Assembly (NCBI GenBank): GCA_948567375.1
Contig: OX419761.1
Location: 498,501 to 562,500, forward strand
Length of the DNA stretch: 64,000 bases
Reading direction: 5' to 3'
Source: Lunularia cruciata
Taxonomy: Eukaryota; Streptophyta; Marchantiopsida; Lunulariales; Lunulariaceae
Positions 61,001 to 64,000 of the stretch are shown piece after piece (the first letter of the stretch is position 1; the number at the start of each line of letters is the position of its first letter). The notes beneath the pieces are model-generated. The model ran no database searches. It was given only the letters and a program-made list of their open reading frames with translations, and was not told the DNA's origin. The translations under genes and the position numbers were made by a program.

Positions 61001-62458
61001 AATGTATGGCAATTTTCCTGCTGCTAACACAAGCACTGGACAGACGAAGTCCCTTCACGTCGAAACATTACACCATATGAGACAATATTAGCAGCTTCTA
61101 CTATTCAGATTCACAAGCTTTGCTTTCCAATGATTCATGGCGGCTTTTAGCCCTTGTGTTGGGGTGACATCTTCCAAAGCAAAGAATATCCTCGGTTTAC
61201 GCCAGCGTTGTCCCCATCTTTTAAAACTCGGGGAAACCGCCACAAAGCGCATAGCGGAAGGAAAGGAAGGTATACGGGCATAAATTGGGAGAAGATATGA
61301 TAGATACATTAAATATGACATTGTCATCGGATATACAAATAGAACTCGAAGGAGTGGCAAATACAGGAAGGGGTAAGCGGGGTAGGCGCCAGCCTACCCA
61401 GGAAAGGAGGGCACTAGGGCCAGTAAAGCCACACATACTTGTCCTAGCTCGTTGAGGACAAAGGCTCCAACACCGACTTGATGTGATGCGTTGGATGGAA
61501 GTGTACAAGGTACTTCTGGTATCCAGTATGTCAACATCACATAGTTCGGTTCTGCATGATGATAACCAAATCCTGCCTGCATTCCAAAGTTTCGGTAGAG
61601 GTACTTTTTAGCAAATTTTACTAAACATGACTCTAAGTAGTGTTCACTGGGCCTATTTTGGCAACATCCCTCGAAGCGCGGAGCTATTTGTTTCACGTAA
61701 ATCTCAAGTTTTCCTCAGTCACAACGCCTCAAAAATTGCTTCAGACAGTGAAGCAACAGAACTAACAATGCCTTTTAGAGATTCTGATACACATGAAATG
61801 AATGAAGGAAATGCAATACTGACGCAGTTGCTGCAAATTGAAAGACACTTCTCTAAGAGCCTAGTACACACCTCAATGGCAGGATATACCAGGTTGGCAT
61901 TCTCTGTGGGTAATTTTAGCCAAACTCCCTTCCTTTCCTGGAAAAGGCGACTTCGGTAAGACATGAAGCGTACGACTCTCGCATCAAGAAAAGAAGTTAA
62001 GAACCAATTTCGTGGTTACTTGTACGAGGAATGGGCGCAAGCCGTTCACTTGAACGGGGATCCACACCCACTTAAACTGAATCGATAGAAATTGCAGACA
62101 AGCAGATGAAAGCAATGAAATGTATGTAGAAACGGATGCAAGCTGATGTCAAACTGGTTTCGTGGTTGGATATATGCGGCTTAAAGGAACTCATTAGAGA
62201 ATGCACCTGTGATTTCCAAAGAACCAAAGATTGGCTGAGAGCGTTTATAAAAGTAGGTATATCCGCAGGCAGACAGCTGGGATCCACTATAATCCCATCA
62301 TAGAGATCAACCTCGCCCACTAGATAGTTTGCGCCAAGATCAATCTTTACAGCAACGCCATCCTCGCTACTATAGTCGGCTCTTTCAGGCTGGCAATCAC
62401 GATTTCCTTCCAAAGGACAGGGTAAACTCGCGGATTCGGCCTCCGCCGTTAGAGGCAT
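21334..62458 (-). CDS. Plant-type Nudix hydrolase, seven exons over 41 kb
   Basis: Exons in gene order are 62458-62207, 61937-61872, 61576-61439, 41994-41917, 41782-41732, 22006-21863 and 21531-21334. All junctions are GT-AG and all introns are phase 0; joined they give 308 residues with no stop. The N-terminal pre-Nudix part has LYDGIIVDP and VWLKLPTENANLVYPAIE, then GYHHAEPNY and ASHQVGVGAFVLN. The Nudix box G-x5-E-x7-REV-x-EE-x-G is complete: GLINQ ends exon 4, and GEDIHDGAVREVKEETG is exon 5. Then come FEKSDLFFLCVLRPLS and EIEAAQ, and a C-terminal region with WMDLETFASQP. This layout is that of the plant NUDT2/5/6/7/8/10 group, which hydrolyses nucleoside diphosphate derivatives such as ADP-ribose or NADH; the substrate cannot be fixed here. 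Introns 3 and 5 are 19.4 and 19.7 kb and packed with mobile elements. An upstream transit-peptide exon is not excluded. Confidence 0.88.
22207..24900 (-). repeat. Array of R1/R2 retroposon copies in Nudix intron 5
   Basis: R1 copies are recognised by the hairpin CCGTTC-loop-GAACGG followed by GNGATCCAGAACTCATTAAATGC. Hairpins lie at about 22237, 22724, 23145 and 23228, with degraded ones near 24109, 24790 and 24868. Each begins (plus strand) after GGATATAGGT or similar and runs 100-640 bp. A body segment with GAGGACAGGATATA or a variant ends the longer copies. An R2 copy lies at 23884-24072. All are in the same orientation. The strand is given as minus because insertions elsewhere indicate the constant end is the 3' end on that strand. 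Confidence 0.7.
22911..22936 (+). repeat. Telomere-like heptamers
   Basis: Two TTTAGGG units separated by five bases lie within an R1 copy (GTTTAGGGTTC twice). A second short pair, TAGGGTTTAGGG, is at about 33686-33700. Both are in the TTTAGGG orientation on the plus strand. Short matches like these can occur by chance. Confidence 0.45.
24901..25351 (+). repeat. 5' LTR of copia 24901-30357
   Basis: 451 bp, TG to CA. It has a TATA-like TGTATATAAGAG near 25057 and the motif GCATTTCGTGAAGTCCTGAG, shared with all related LTRs in the window. Its last 74 bp encode the N-terminus of gag. Confidence 0.92.
25278..29899 (+). pseudogene. gag-pol of the older copia element
   Basis: It is co-linear with the intact ORF at 56176-60441. 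Gag is open from ATG 25278 to 26108, where a small deletion destroys the zinc knuckle (CYFCNEKGH reduced to CYLS then stop). A second frame covers protease (FLDSGATSHICYQ), and a long frame from 26560 covers integrase and reverse transcriptase. A missing codon stretch near 26565, an in-frame tandem duplication near 27300-27335 and the 328-bp R1 insertion at 28569 break it further. Reverse transcriptase YVDD (just after 28930) and RNase H (YTDASCG, STTEAEFMA, KHIEIRRRF) complete it to the stop at 29899. Confidence 0.92.
28569..28896 (-). mobile_element. R1 retroposon inserted in copia pol, 21-bp target duplication
   Basis: A 328-bp insert starts TAGGTATACGAG, contains the R1 hairpin (28589-28604) and ends GGTTGGAGTCG. 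The 21 bp of copia sequence at 28548-28568 are repeated at 28897-28917, with TACTAGAGATGATG in both. A duplication of this length and an uneven length among copies point to target-primed reverse transcription with 5' truncation. The fixed end is the hairpin side, so the element's 3' end is at the left on the minus strand. No ORF. Confidence 0.88.
29907..30357 (+). repeat. 3' LTR of copia 24901-30357
   Basis: 451 bp directly after the purine-rich AAGTGGGAG. Ends TTCTTATCA, followed by target duplication CATTA. Confidence 0.92.
30618..30837 (+). repeat. Two tandem 110-bp units
   Basis: Two consecutive 110-bp units (30618-30727 and 30728-30837), starting CCACATAAGTAGAGAAA, look identical or nearly so. 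Parts of a unit (GTCTGGAAA, TCATGGAAGAT, GACAGACAGGAGT) recur loosely to about 31000. No coding content. It belongs to the R3-like retroposon background. Confidence 0.75.
31050..31509 (+). mobile_element. Diverged solo LTR of the copia group
   Basis: It starts TGTTAGTTTAGTTAATCTC and has a TATA-like GTATAAATAAG, the shared CATTTCGTGAAGTCCTGAG, and the coding-like tail ending GAGGTTCTCA. It contains copies of CTAGATACATGATTA near its 5' part. No matching target duplication was found, so the right border is approximate. An R2 fragment (TATATCACATCAAGCGC...) follows at about 31516-31640. Confidence 0.75.
33445..33700 (-). repeat. R1 fragments inside the decayed copia
   Basis: Two R1-type starts, GAGAGCAGAAGCCGTTCTAGG (near 33466-33486) and GACAGAAGCCATTCAGTGAACAGG (near 33532), are followed by GATCCAGAACTCCC. 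The first is unusual because CAGAAGCC...GGCTTCTG makes a longer foldback (about 33471-33500). The stretch ends at the TTTAGGG-like pair near 33690. Confidence 0.6.
34124..34569 (+). mobile_element. Solo copia LTR with CAAAG target duplication
   Basis: 446 bp, TGTTAATTTTAATTAATC to TTCTTATCA, flanked by CAAAG at 34119-34123 and 34570-34574. It contains the shared CATTTCGTGAAGTCTTGAACTGC and the gag-start-like end. It interrupts the integrase of the minus-strand copia relic. Confidence 0.9.
36120..36843 (-). repeat. R1 copies
   Basis: Two tandem R1 copies start near 36129 (GATGAGAGCAGAAGG) and 36315 (GAGAGCAGGAGCCATTC). The second runs through the full R1 body to GAGGACAGGATATAAAG at 36843. 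The next unit, R2, originally followed directly and is now separated by the solo LTR. Confidence 0.7.
36844..37242 (+). mobile_element. Solo copia LTR with TAAAG target duplication
   Basis: 399 bp, TGTTAGTTTAG to TTCTTATCA, with a roughly 50-bp internal deletion relative to the 451-bp form. TAAAG flanks it at 36839-36843 and 37243-37247. It was inserted exactly at an R1/R2 junction (ACAGGATATAAAG | TATATCACGACAAGCGC). Confidence 0.9.
37243..39016 (-). repeat. R2-R1-R2-R3-R2 head-to-tail retroposon array
   Basis: Partial R2 (37243-37315), R1 with hairpin near 37338 and full body to about 37807, R2 (about 37810-38005) with an extension to about 38290, an R3 unit (about 38470-38815) and another R2 (about 38816-39014). 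Units meet at GGATATA or GGATATCGATATATC. R2 contains GGACNCTTGAGTCC-type hairpins and ends CTCATGAGTGCC. No protein-coding content recognised. Confidence 0.68.
39017..40651 (+). mobile_element. Internally deleted copia element
   Basis: A 5'-truncated LTR (about 39017-39327) runs into a decayed primer site (GTTTGTGGGCCCAC). The gag from ATG at about 39254 is readable to 39607 and then degraded to about 39930. The sequence then jumps to the last part of RNase H (HHPRTKHIEIRRRF, MTADVF; 39934-40185), so protease, integrase and reverse transcriptase are absent. The 3' LTR is 40214-40651. If mobile it would have needed proteins from a full copia element. A small duplication of the MTADV segment is visible near 40070-40130. 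Confidence 0.85.
40652..41210 (-). repeat. R1 copy followed by partial R2
   Basis: R1 starts TATAGGTATATGAGAGCAG at 40659, with hairpin remnant CAGTTCTGGGAAGGGG, and continues through its body to GACATGATATATCGC at about 41160. An R2 start (CCAGCACTATGGACGCTTGAGTCC) then runs to about 41205. Sequence from 41210 to 41731 is plain intron. Confidence 0.68.
41732..41994 (-). CDS. Nudix hydrolase exons 4-5 (Nudix box)
   Basis: Exon 4 (41994-41917, 26 codons) follows TTACAG: VLAVQERNG, then SGVWKMPTGLINQ, then donor GTAATG. Exon 5 (41782-41732, 17 codons) follows GTGCAG: GEDIHDGAVREVKEETG, then donor GTAAAT. The Nudix box, with its metal-binding REVKEE Glu residues, is split exactly between GLINQ and GE. 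These exons form an island, with 19.4 kb of intron on the upstream side and 19.7 kb on the downstream side. Confidence 0.9.
42110..42623 (-). repeat. Degraded R1-like copies next to exon 4
   Basis: Three weak R1-type starts lie in the first 600 bp of intron 3 (gene-proximal 3' side): GGGAGCAGAAGCAGTTCGCGG (about 42137), GGGAACAAAGCCTTTCG (about 42258) and GAGGGCAGAAGGCATCC (about 42541). Each is followed by a GGATCC/GATCTGGGACTC-like stretch. Confidence 0.5.
42624..43157 (+). mobile_element. Solo LTR (variant copia family) with AATTA target duplication
   Basis: 534 bp, TGTTAAATTAG to GTTCTCATCA, flanked by AATTA at 42619-42623 and 43158-43162. It has the shared GCATTTCGTGAAGCCCTGAG motif. 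A central block (about 42680-42780) repeats CTGTTCAT or GTTCATG several times. Related in its 3' end to the minus-strand LTR at 49970-51075. Confidence 0.88.
43158..46500 (-). repeat. R1/R3/R2 retroposon array
   Basis: R1-type hairpin starts are near 43525, 43590, 44110, 44733 and 46390. R3 units (CATATATAGAGAAGAAACATC...AAGCATCCAAGGACTGGATATC) are at about 44270-44695 and 44950-45360. R2 is at about 45362-45560, with an extension containing ATCAGCGAAAC repeats to about 45900. A direct repeat of about 62 bp (GGGTCAGGGAAGAGCTGAGTC) occurs at about 45171 and 45246. No ORF recognised. A stretch near 46260-46340 repeats the 3' end of the Penelope-like copies. Confidence 0.65.
46514..48117 (-). 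pseudogene. Penelope-like reverse transcriptase, copy P1
   Basis: A two-frame pseudogene with one frameshift near 47370. N-terminal frame (47368-48117): MDKCPNNFVFVCRHF, KFHKSPIAPRFIAAG and SRWLSSFFKALLPSANDLW, typical of the fingers region of Penelope-like enzymes. C-terminal frame (46514-47374): FRQEIGIPMGTPCAVF and the catalytic RRYVDDLLVV, then HFGTHCDYLDCRIT. No GIY-YIG endonuclease is seen before the stop at 46514, so it resembles endonuclease-lacking Penelope-like elements. The right end is an abrupt junction (GGCAGGATATATAGTATATCGC) with an R2 unit, which indicates 5' truncation. Confidence 0.85.
48118..49300 (-). repeat. R2, R1 fragment and R3-like sequence between Penelope copies
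   Basis: R2 (about 48120-48320) ends CTCATGAGTGCC. An R1-type start follows near 48355 (GGGTACATAAGCTGTTCATCG). Then comes a unit with TGCATCAAAAAAGTGG and GAACACAGTG-like sequence (48420-48760), and then 48780-49300, which is the untranslated part preceding P2's 3' end. No gene recognised. Confidence 0.55.
49970..51075 (-). mobile_element. Solo LTR (minus) in Penelope copy P2, itself interrupted
   Basis: On the plus strand it begins TGATAAGAACC and ends ACTAACA, the complement of the TGTTAG...TTATCA LTR ends. TATAG flanks it at 49965-49969 and 51076-51080. A 618-bp R1+R2 retroposon sits inside (50280-50897). Near its end, four tandem copies of a 17-bp unit (TAATCATGTATCTAGCC) lie at about 50978-51047. 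Confidence 0.9.
50280..50897 (-). mobile_element. Composite R2-R1 retroposon, 15-bp target duplication
   Basis: A 618-bp insert is flanked by AGAGCACTCATATAT (50265-50279 and 50898-50912). From left it has the R1 hairpin side (GAGAGCAGAAGCCGTTCGG), the R1 body, the junction GGACAGGATAAAGTATATCAC, then R2 to CTCATGAGTGCCAAGGCA. R1 and R2 therefore moved here as one transcript-like unit. No ORF is seen. The short hairpins (CCGTTC/GAACGG; GGAC...GTCC; CGAG...CTCG) may be structural RNA elements. Confidence 0.85.
51840..52134 (-). repeat. R1-like copy
   Basis: Starts near 51848 (GAGAAATAGATATGAGGACAG) with CCGTTCAATGAACAGG and GAATCCAGAACTCATTAAATGC. The rest is a diverged R1 body. Followed by the solo LTR at 52135. 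Confidence 0.6.
52135..52586 (-). mobile_element. Solo copia LTR (minus) with AAATG target duplication
   Basis: 452 bp, the reverse complement of the main copia LTR (TGATAAGAACCAAGC to ACTAAACTAACA). Flanked by AAATG at 52130-52134 and 52587-52591. Confidence 0.92.
52690..54615 (-). pseudogene. Penelope-like reverse transcriptase, copy P3
   Basis: It extends further upstream than P1: YEAILGTKGTL, then SDDFNFVDPSF, MDECPNNFVVDCRQF and PYFCRAWKFH (54156-54615). Then VPRFIAAGYS follows after a stop near 54156. The catalytic part at 53260-53949 has FRQEIGIPMGTPCAVF, CRYVDDLLVV and HFGTHCDYLDC. Several frameshifts are present (near 53730, 53940 and 54080). The 3' part (52690-53100) includes the tail shared with P1 and P2. 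The right border, GAAGAGGACAGGATATTG at about 54615, again joins an R-type unit. Confidence 0.82.
54616..55800 (-). repeat. R1 and R2 copies upstream of the intact copia
   Basis: R1 begins near 54655 with a rearranged hairpin (AGAGGCTGTTCCTAGAACGG then CCTCTGCTC), body to about 55060. R2 lies at about 55063-55250. A short unit carries GAGGTCGCACAGAG, then R2 again at about 55412-55620. From 55620 to 55802 is unrecognised sequence. Confidence 0.62.
55808..56249 (+). repeat. 5' LTR of intact copia
   Basis: 442 bp, TGTTAGTTTAG to TTCTTATCA. A TATA-like GTGTATATAAGAGTG lies near 55960, with transcription probably starting some 25-35 bp further on. GCATTTCGTGAAGTCCTGAG is a candidate R-region element conserved in all LTRs of this group. 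The gag ATG (56176) lies inside this LTR. Confidence 0.94.
56176..60441 (+). CDS. Copia gag-protease-integrase-RT-RNase H polyprotein
   Basis: 1421 residues from ATG 56176 (MSDTSEIRGS). The frame is open a little upstream, but this is the first ATG. Gag contains an UBN2-like block (WALDVRTILDSYDC) and one zinc knuckle, CYFCNEKGHIALRC (CX2CX4HX4C, about 56992-57033). The protease has FLDSGATSHICY (about 57239). The integrase has LWHLRLGHLS, FCIGCAEGK, then IHSDVWG, LRTDGGREY and QNGVAERLNRT (D, D, E). Reverse transcriptase has KARLVAKGFNQ, LDVKTAFLNGDL and VYVDDLLLLG (YVDD near 59472). RNase H has YTDASWGDD, STTEAEFM and TKHIEIRRRFV. The order integrase before RT is copia-type. No frameshift separates gag and pol, so the ratio of products must be set in another way. 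Confidence 0.97.
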   Translation: MSDTSEIRGSDRPSTSKGRKLGSYQVMGPQSPLGLIGELREIEKLGKTNYKAWALDVRTILDSYDCLEFALEAHDIDELEANKEERVKHSTTRRFLLRAMEEPARDLVDTYVWSWEIWEKIRNYYTVEKQESSYRVWSTVKNLRLEEGEDFICYLSKLQKLFKCIKEEGVVLTEKYEINHLLDSLPSSYDSVLVALQVLPVETVTWDFVIHKLLVFSRHRKDKGLKLYEQGDAALFSASSQSRRVPDGRVSKPEQTRVSNSGKGVSSVDDRTCYFCNEKGHIALRCPKRGQRRERELKMVGKRPQPVKGRKSGSSAYNSEECHEIVSDEEGYSAEELDCGMLAESQLSSNGSGWFLDSGATSHICYQKELFSTLQPLKIPKSVRCGPGILNPVLGTGKVPIAFMGCSEKGYLENVLYVPDYTKNLISVHSLMEHGVDVLFESNRNQCTLKKGELVLGYGTAKGKLFKLMEADGSDSALVAENRNDIHLWHLRLGHLSVQNLFALEKVVDGLKLDPKGKLEFCIGCAEGKAHKAPIPKKSSSRASGILDVIHSDVWGYMTEKSLSGAAYYISFVDDYSRKRFIYLMKSKDEVLRKFQKFVAMAELQTGRKVKRLRTDGGREYRNEEFLSFLSEKGILLDCTARDSPAQNGVAERLNRTLVDKALAMLQHAKLERKFWGAAISTANFLRNISGTTALQGRTPEECWSGKTPNLSALKVFGCPAYVHIPKEQRRKFTKKAERMLFVGYEEGLKGYLLYNPKSGQIIRSRDVLFDELRTWSENSDQLQKQADQFDQPDQSIFPSCRVSFSDQSSEEQSLPEADGSPKESLKVYKRRPKQTVVSDSDTTEGDSHKQSADAESLSETPEMSRDGMNLLGTEPRRSQRDRKPIDRLGLLSEEMLDESYICHEDCDPVTLQQAMLRPDSSQWELAIAEEKKSLQTNGTWVLADLPPGRKAIGCKWVFRVKRGAENEILKYKARLVAKGFNQKAPIDYSETFAPVARYGSIRMLLALAAERDWEVEQLDVKTAFLNGDLRETIYMDVPDGYTEGKGKVCLLKKALYGLKQAPRAWYEKLDSYLREQDFKRADSDMSVYTRDDVYIAVYVDDLLLLGNSESIKGVIDFLCSVFEMTILGAVKLVLGIKVSRDREAGWIRISQPQYVRSILAKYQMTEANPVSTPLDLGWKHSRIIDGEVNLCDKVLYQSALGSLMFIMVCTRPDICYAVGALARYTSNPAQVHWKGIKRVFRYLKGTQDAFLEYKRQGNILAPTLEAYTDASWGDDTDNSRSTSGYVVMLSGGAISWRSKQQTSVALSTTEAEFMAASNATQEVIWNRRLLKELGFEQKSPTTLYCDNTGSIALSKNPVHHPRTKHIEIRRRFVEEKEKENVVKLVYCPTQEMTADVFTKALPKDKHMKCVVEMGIVLNSH
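56250..56263 (+). promoter_or_regulatory. Primer binding site for an internal tRNA-Met(i) segment
   Basis: GGTTATGGGCCCAC starts right after the 5' LTR. It is complementary to the anticodon-arm region of initiator tRNA-Met (…GTGGGCCCATAACC…), not to the CCA end. Drosophila copia uses the same kind of half-tRNA primer. Because gag starts in the LTR, the primer site is also translated (VMGP). The same site follows the 5' LTR at 25352-25365. Confidence 0.85.
60449..60890 (+). repeat. 3' LTR of intact copia
   Basis: 442 bp, identical by eye to the 5' LTR, followed by the TAAGG target duplication. Its end carries the same gag start codon (near 60817), which here reads into intron sequence and is not a gene. 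Confidence 0.94.
60896..61438. other. Proximal part of Nudix intron 3
   Basis: No repeat family or gene recognised. It begins right after the copia target duplication and ends at the donor GTATGT of exon 3 (61438). On the minus strand a TTTCC-rich stretch follows the donor. Confidence 0.55.
61439..62458 (-). CDS. Nudix hydrolase exons 1-3
   Basis: Exon 1 (62458-62207) starts at ATG (MPLTAEAES), the first in its frame, and ends WKSQ before GTGCATTC. Exon 2 (61937-61872, 22 codons) follows TTTTCCAG and encodes ERKGVWLKLP to YPAIE. Exon 3 (61576-61439, 46 codons) follows ATGCAG and encodes AGFGYHHAEPN through ASHQVGVGAFVLNELGQ, then donor GTATGT. Intron 1 contains an R1-like hairpin copy near 62045. 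Confidence 0.88.
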
Positions 62459-62800
62459 TATCTGTTCAATCAATAACTTTTAAGTTAGCATCAGCTGAAT
62501 TTCGACCTTCTGAATAAGGAGTCAATACAAAACTTCGACATACGAGTTTACATGGCTTGCACCTCAAAAGAAGTATAAATGTAGAGCAACGCCGAGACCG
62601 AACAAGTAAGGCAAAATAATCTTCACGTCCAAGTATAGCTTCTAATATGAGAATATCGGCCTGAGAAATTCTGTAATCGAGGTTATATCGAGGAAAGCAG
62701 GACTGAGTTCTGAGAAGTTCGCAAGATTGTCTCGAACATATCCTCTTCCTCACTAGCACTGTCACTCTTATATATCAACATATCCTGGGCACGTGGGTTA
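62459..62800 (-). promoter_or_regulatory. 5' flank / putative promoter of the Nudix gene
   Basis: The region directly upstream of the first ATG of exon 1. It should contain the 5' UTR and core promoter. No clear TATA box is obvious near the ATG; TATAAATG-like bases occur near 62573 (plus strand) and TATATAAGAG near 62768 (minus). A minus-strand frame here (62466-62765) has no recognisable domain, so an additional upstream exon is possible but unsupported. Confidence 0.4.
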
Positions 62801-63190
62801 GCTCGCGCAACAGATTACGATCCTGTCTGTTAATAAGTCTCTGTATGAACCCTAGTTCGTCAGTAAATAGGTACAGCTTAGCTCCGTAGACTCCACAGTT
62901 GGTACCCTTGGGAATCACAATGTCTTGTCTATAGAGTTCATTAGGGAATGTGATCTAGAGATTGTCACATAAGAAAAGCACCCAACGGATGAAGTCCTCA
63001 GCGTGGACTATCATGAATTTGGGATAAAACTCCGTCGGCTAATCATGGTTATGTTATTTCTGCTTTTGAACCATCTGAGTTTCAGGTCGCAGTCGCATCC
63101 AAGAACAGGATTTCTCTAGTAAGTGAAAATTTATATTGGAGGATAGATTTGATCAAGGATGCCATCCTGGTTTTGCCATTCCCTGTTCTT
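62800..63190 (-). pseudogene. Old Penelope-like reverse transcriptase relic
   Basis: Minus-strand reading gives YRQDIVIPKGTNCGVYG and KLYLFTDELGFIQRLIN between about 62965 and 62830, parallel to FRQEIGIPMGTPCAVF...YELDFI of P1. Upstream, towards 63180, FDCDLKLRWFK-like and TLRNP-like fragments match the region before the GIPMGT motif. Frames are broken. It is clearly more diverged than P1-P3, so it belongs to an older wave or another subfamily. Confidence 0.65.
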
Positions 63191-63234
63191 CCGCCTACCA
63201 TTTCATTTTTCTCATATATACTATTAAATTCTAC

Positions 63235-64000
63235 TTAGTACGAGTAATGGGAGCAGAAGGCGTTCACCGGAAGGGGAATCCAGAACACATTTAGGACCGA
63301 ACCGATAAGATCCGAAAGCATGCATATGGACACAATGAAATGGACGCATGAACTGATGCGAACTGAAGCCAAGCTGATCTAAGCAAGTAAATACAGAGCG
63401 AAACATAAGCGCAATCGACAAAAAGCAAAAGCGCAAAATACAATCCATGATACAATTCATGAGCGGGAATCCGTAAAATAAGTAGAATGTACAACCAGAG
63501 AGTACATGTTATACGTCAAAATGAGCCTCATCAACACTTCAACACCAAAAGGAAATTGCAAGACTTTTATAGGAAGTCAACACAGTACACGGAATGACTT
63601 CATCAGTGTCACATTCGTGCCAAGAGGAATTGGGTTGGAGTTCCAATAATTCTTCGTATCGAGTTTCTGTTAGGCTCATGAATGTCCAAAGCACTTTGTA
63701 CATGATCAATGGCATGCACAAGCCCCACCAAGAACGGAGGATCCCCACCCAGGAATAACAGACCTGACTCTACCGTAGAACATCCAGTATATGACTAATG
63801 AGAATATAAGTGATGGGAGCAGACGCCGTTCGCGGAACGGGAGATCCAGTATAGCACATTAAATTTCACATATTGAGTAATGATAAAAACCTGTCCTATA
63901 ATCATAGACAAGACATCACATGGTGGGCTAGGTATCAGTAGGGATCGCCTCATAGGTGTCACATATACAAAGTGGTGAGTGTAGTTGATTCTGTACCTGA
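63235..64000 (-). repeat. R1 and R2 copies upstream of the gene
   Basis: R1-type starts: GGGAGCAGAAGGCGTTCACCGG near 63251 and GGGAGCAGACGCCGTTCGCGG near 63817. A diverged R2 lies at about 63520-63700 (GACTTCATCAGTGTCACATTCGTGCC, CGAGTTTCTGTTAGG, CTCATGAATGTCC). Orientation is the same as in the introns. Nothing else recognised to the window end. Confidence 0.55.

Noticed and set aside
1-64000. CRISPR arrays, rRNA genes, bacterial operons
   Set aside because: No regularly spaced short repeats with unique spacers, no rRNA-like blocks. Gene structure (introns, LTR elements) is eukaryotic throughout.

Overview
The window reads as nuclear DNA of a plant-lineage (streptophyte) genome dense in transposable elements. 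Three things support this. The one host gene is a plant-type Nudix hydrolase with GT-AG introns. The Ty1/copia elements have a primer site that matches the anticodon arm of plant initiator tRNA-Met over 14 bases, as far as I recall that tRNA. The only telomere-like heptamers are TTTAGGG. Very large introns, Penelope-like elements and nested gypsy elements fit a large genome such as a non-seed plant or charophyte alga, but the species cannot be named from the sequence. I see no prokaryotic operon, CRISPR array, rRNA gene or convincing tRNA gene.

Region 1 (1-20200) is a nest of one Ty3/gypsy family inserted into itself. Element II (3512-13426, minus) sits in Element I (1-3511 and 13427-17618, plus). 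Element I sits in Element III (17619-19828), which sits in the leader of a very decayed Element IV (19829 to about 20200). The family's polyprotein order is gag - aspartic protease - DNMT3-like cytosine-C5 DNA methyltransferase - reverse transcriptase - RNase H - DDE integrase - PHD finger. Its terminal repeats are split: segment A (about 448 bp) at the 5' end and B-A-B (107 + 448 + 107 bp) at the 3' end. The methyltransferase parts of both copies are broken, mostly by C-to-T type nonsense changes at different places, so the ancestor had an intact one.

Region 2 (21334-62458, minus) is a seven-exon Nudix hydrolase gene. All introns are phase 0 with GT-AG borders, and the deduced protein is 308 residues with a complete Nudix box. 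Introns 3 and 5 are each about 19.5 kb and hold nearly everything else in the window: a decayed copia (24901-30357), a recent intact copia with one 1421-residue ORF (55808-60890), a minus-strand copia relic (about 31690-36105), an internally deleted copia (about 39017-40651), several solo LTRs with 5-bp target duplications, three Penelope-like reverse transcriptase copies (46.3-54.6 kb, minus), and many short retroposons called here R1, R2 and R3.

R1, R2 and R3 all lie in one orientation over more than 40 kb and often meet head-to-tail at a GGATATA junction. R1 carries a conserved hairpin (CCGTTC, loop, GAACGG). Two insertions have long target duplications (21 and 15 bp) and one fixed end, the signature of target-primed retroposition. 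The Penelope-like ORFs run in the same direction and are possible drivers.

Upstream of the gene (62459-64000) lie a promoter-containing flank, an older Penelope-like relic and more R1/R2 copies.
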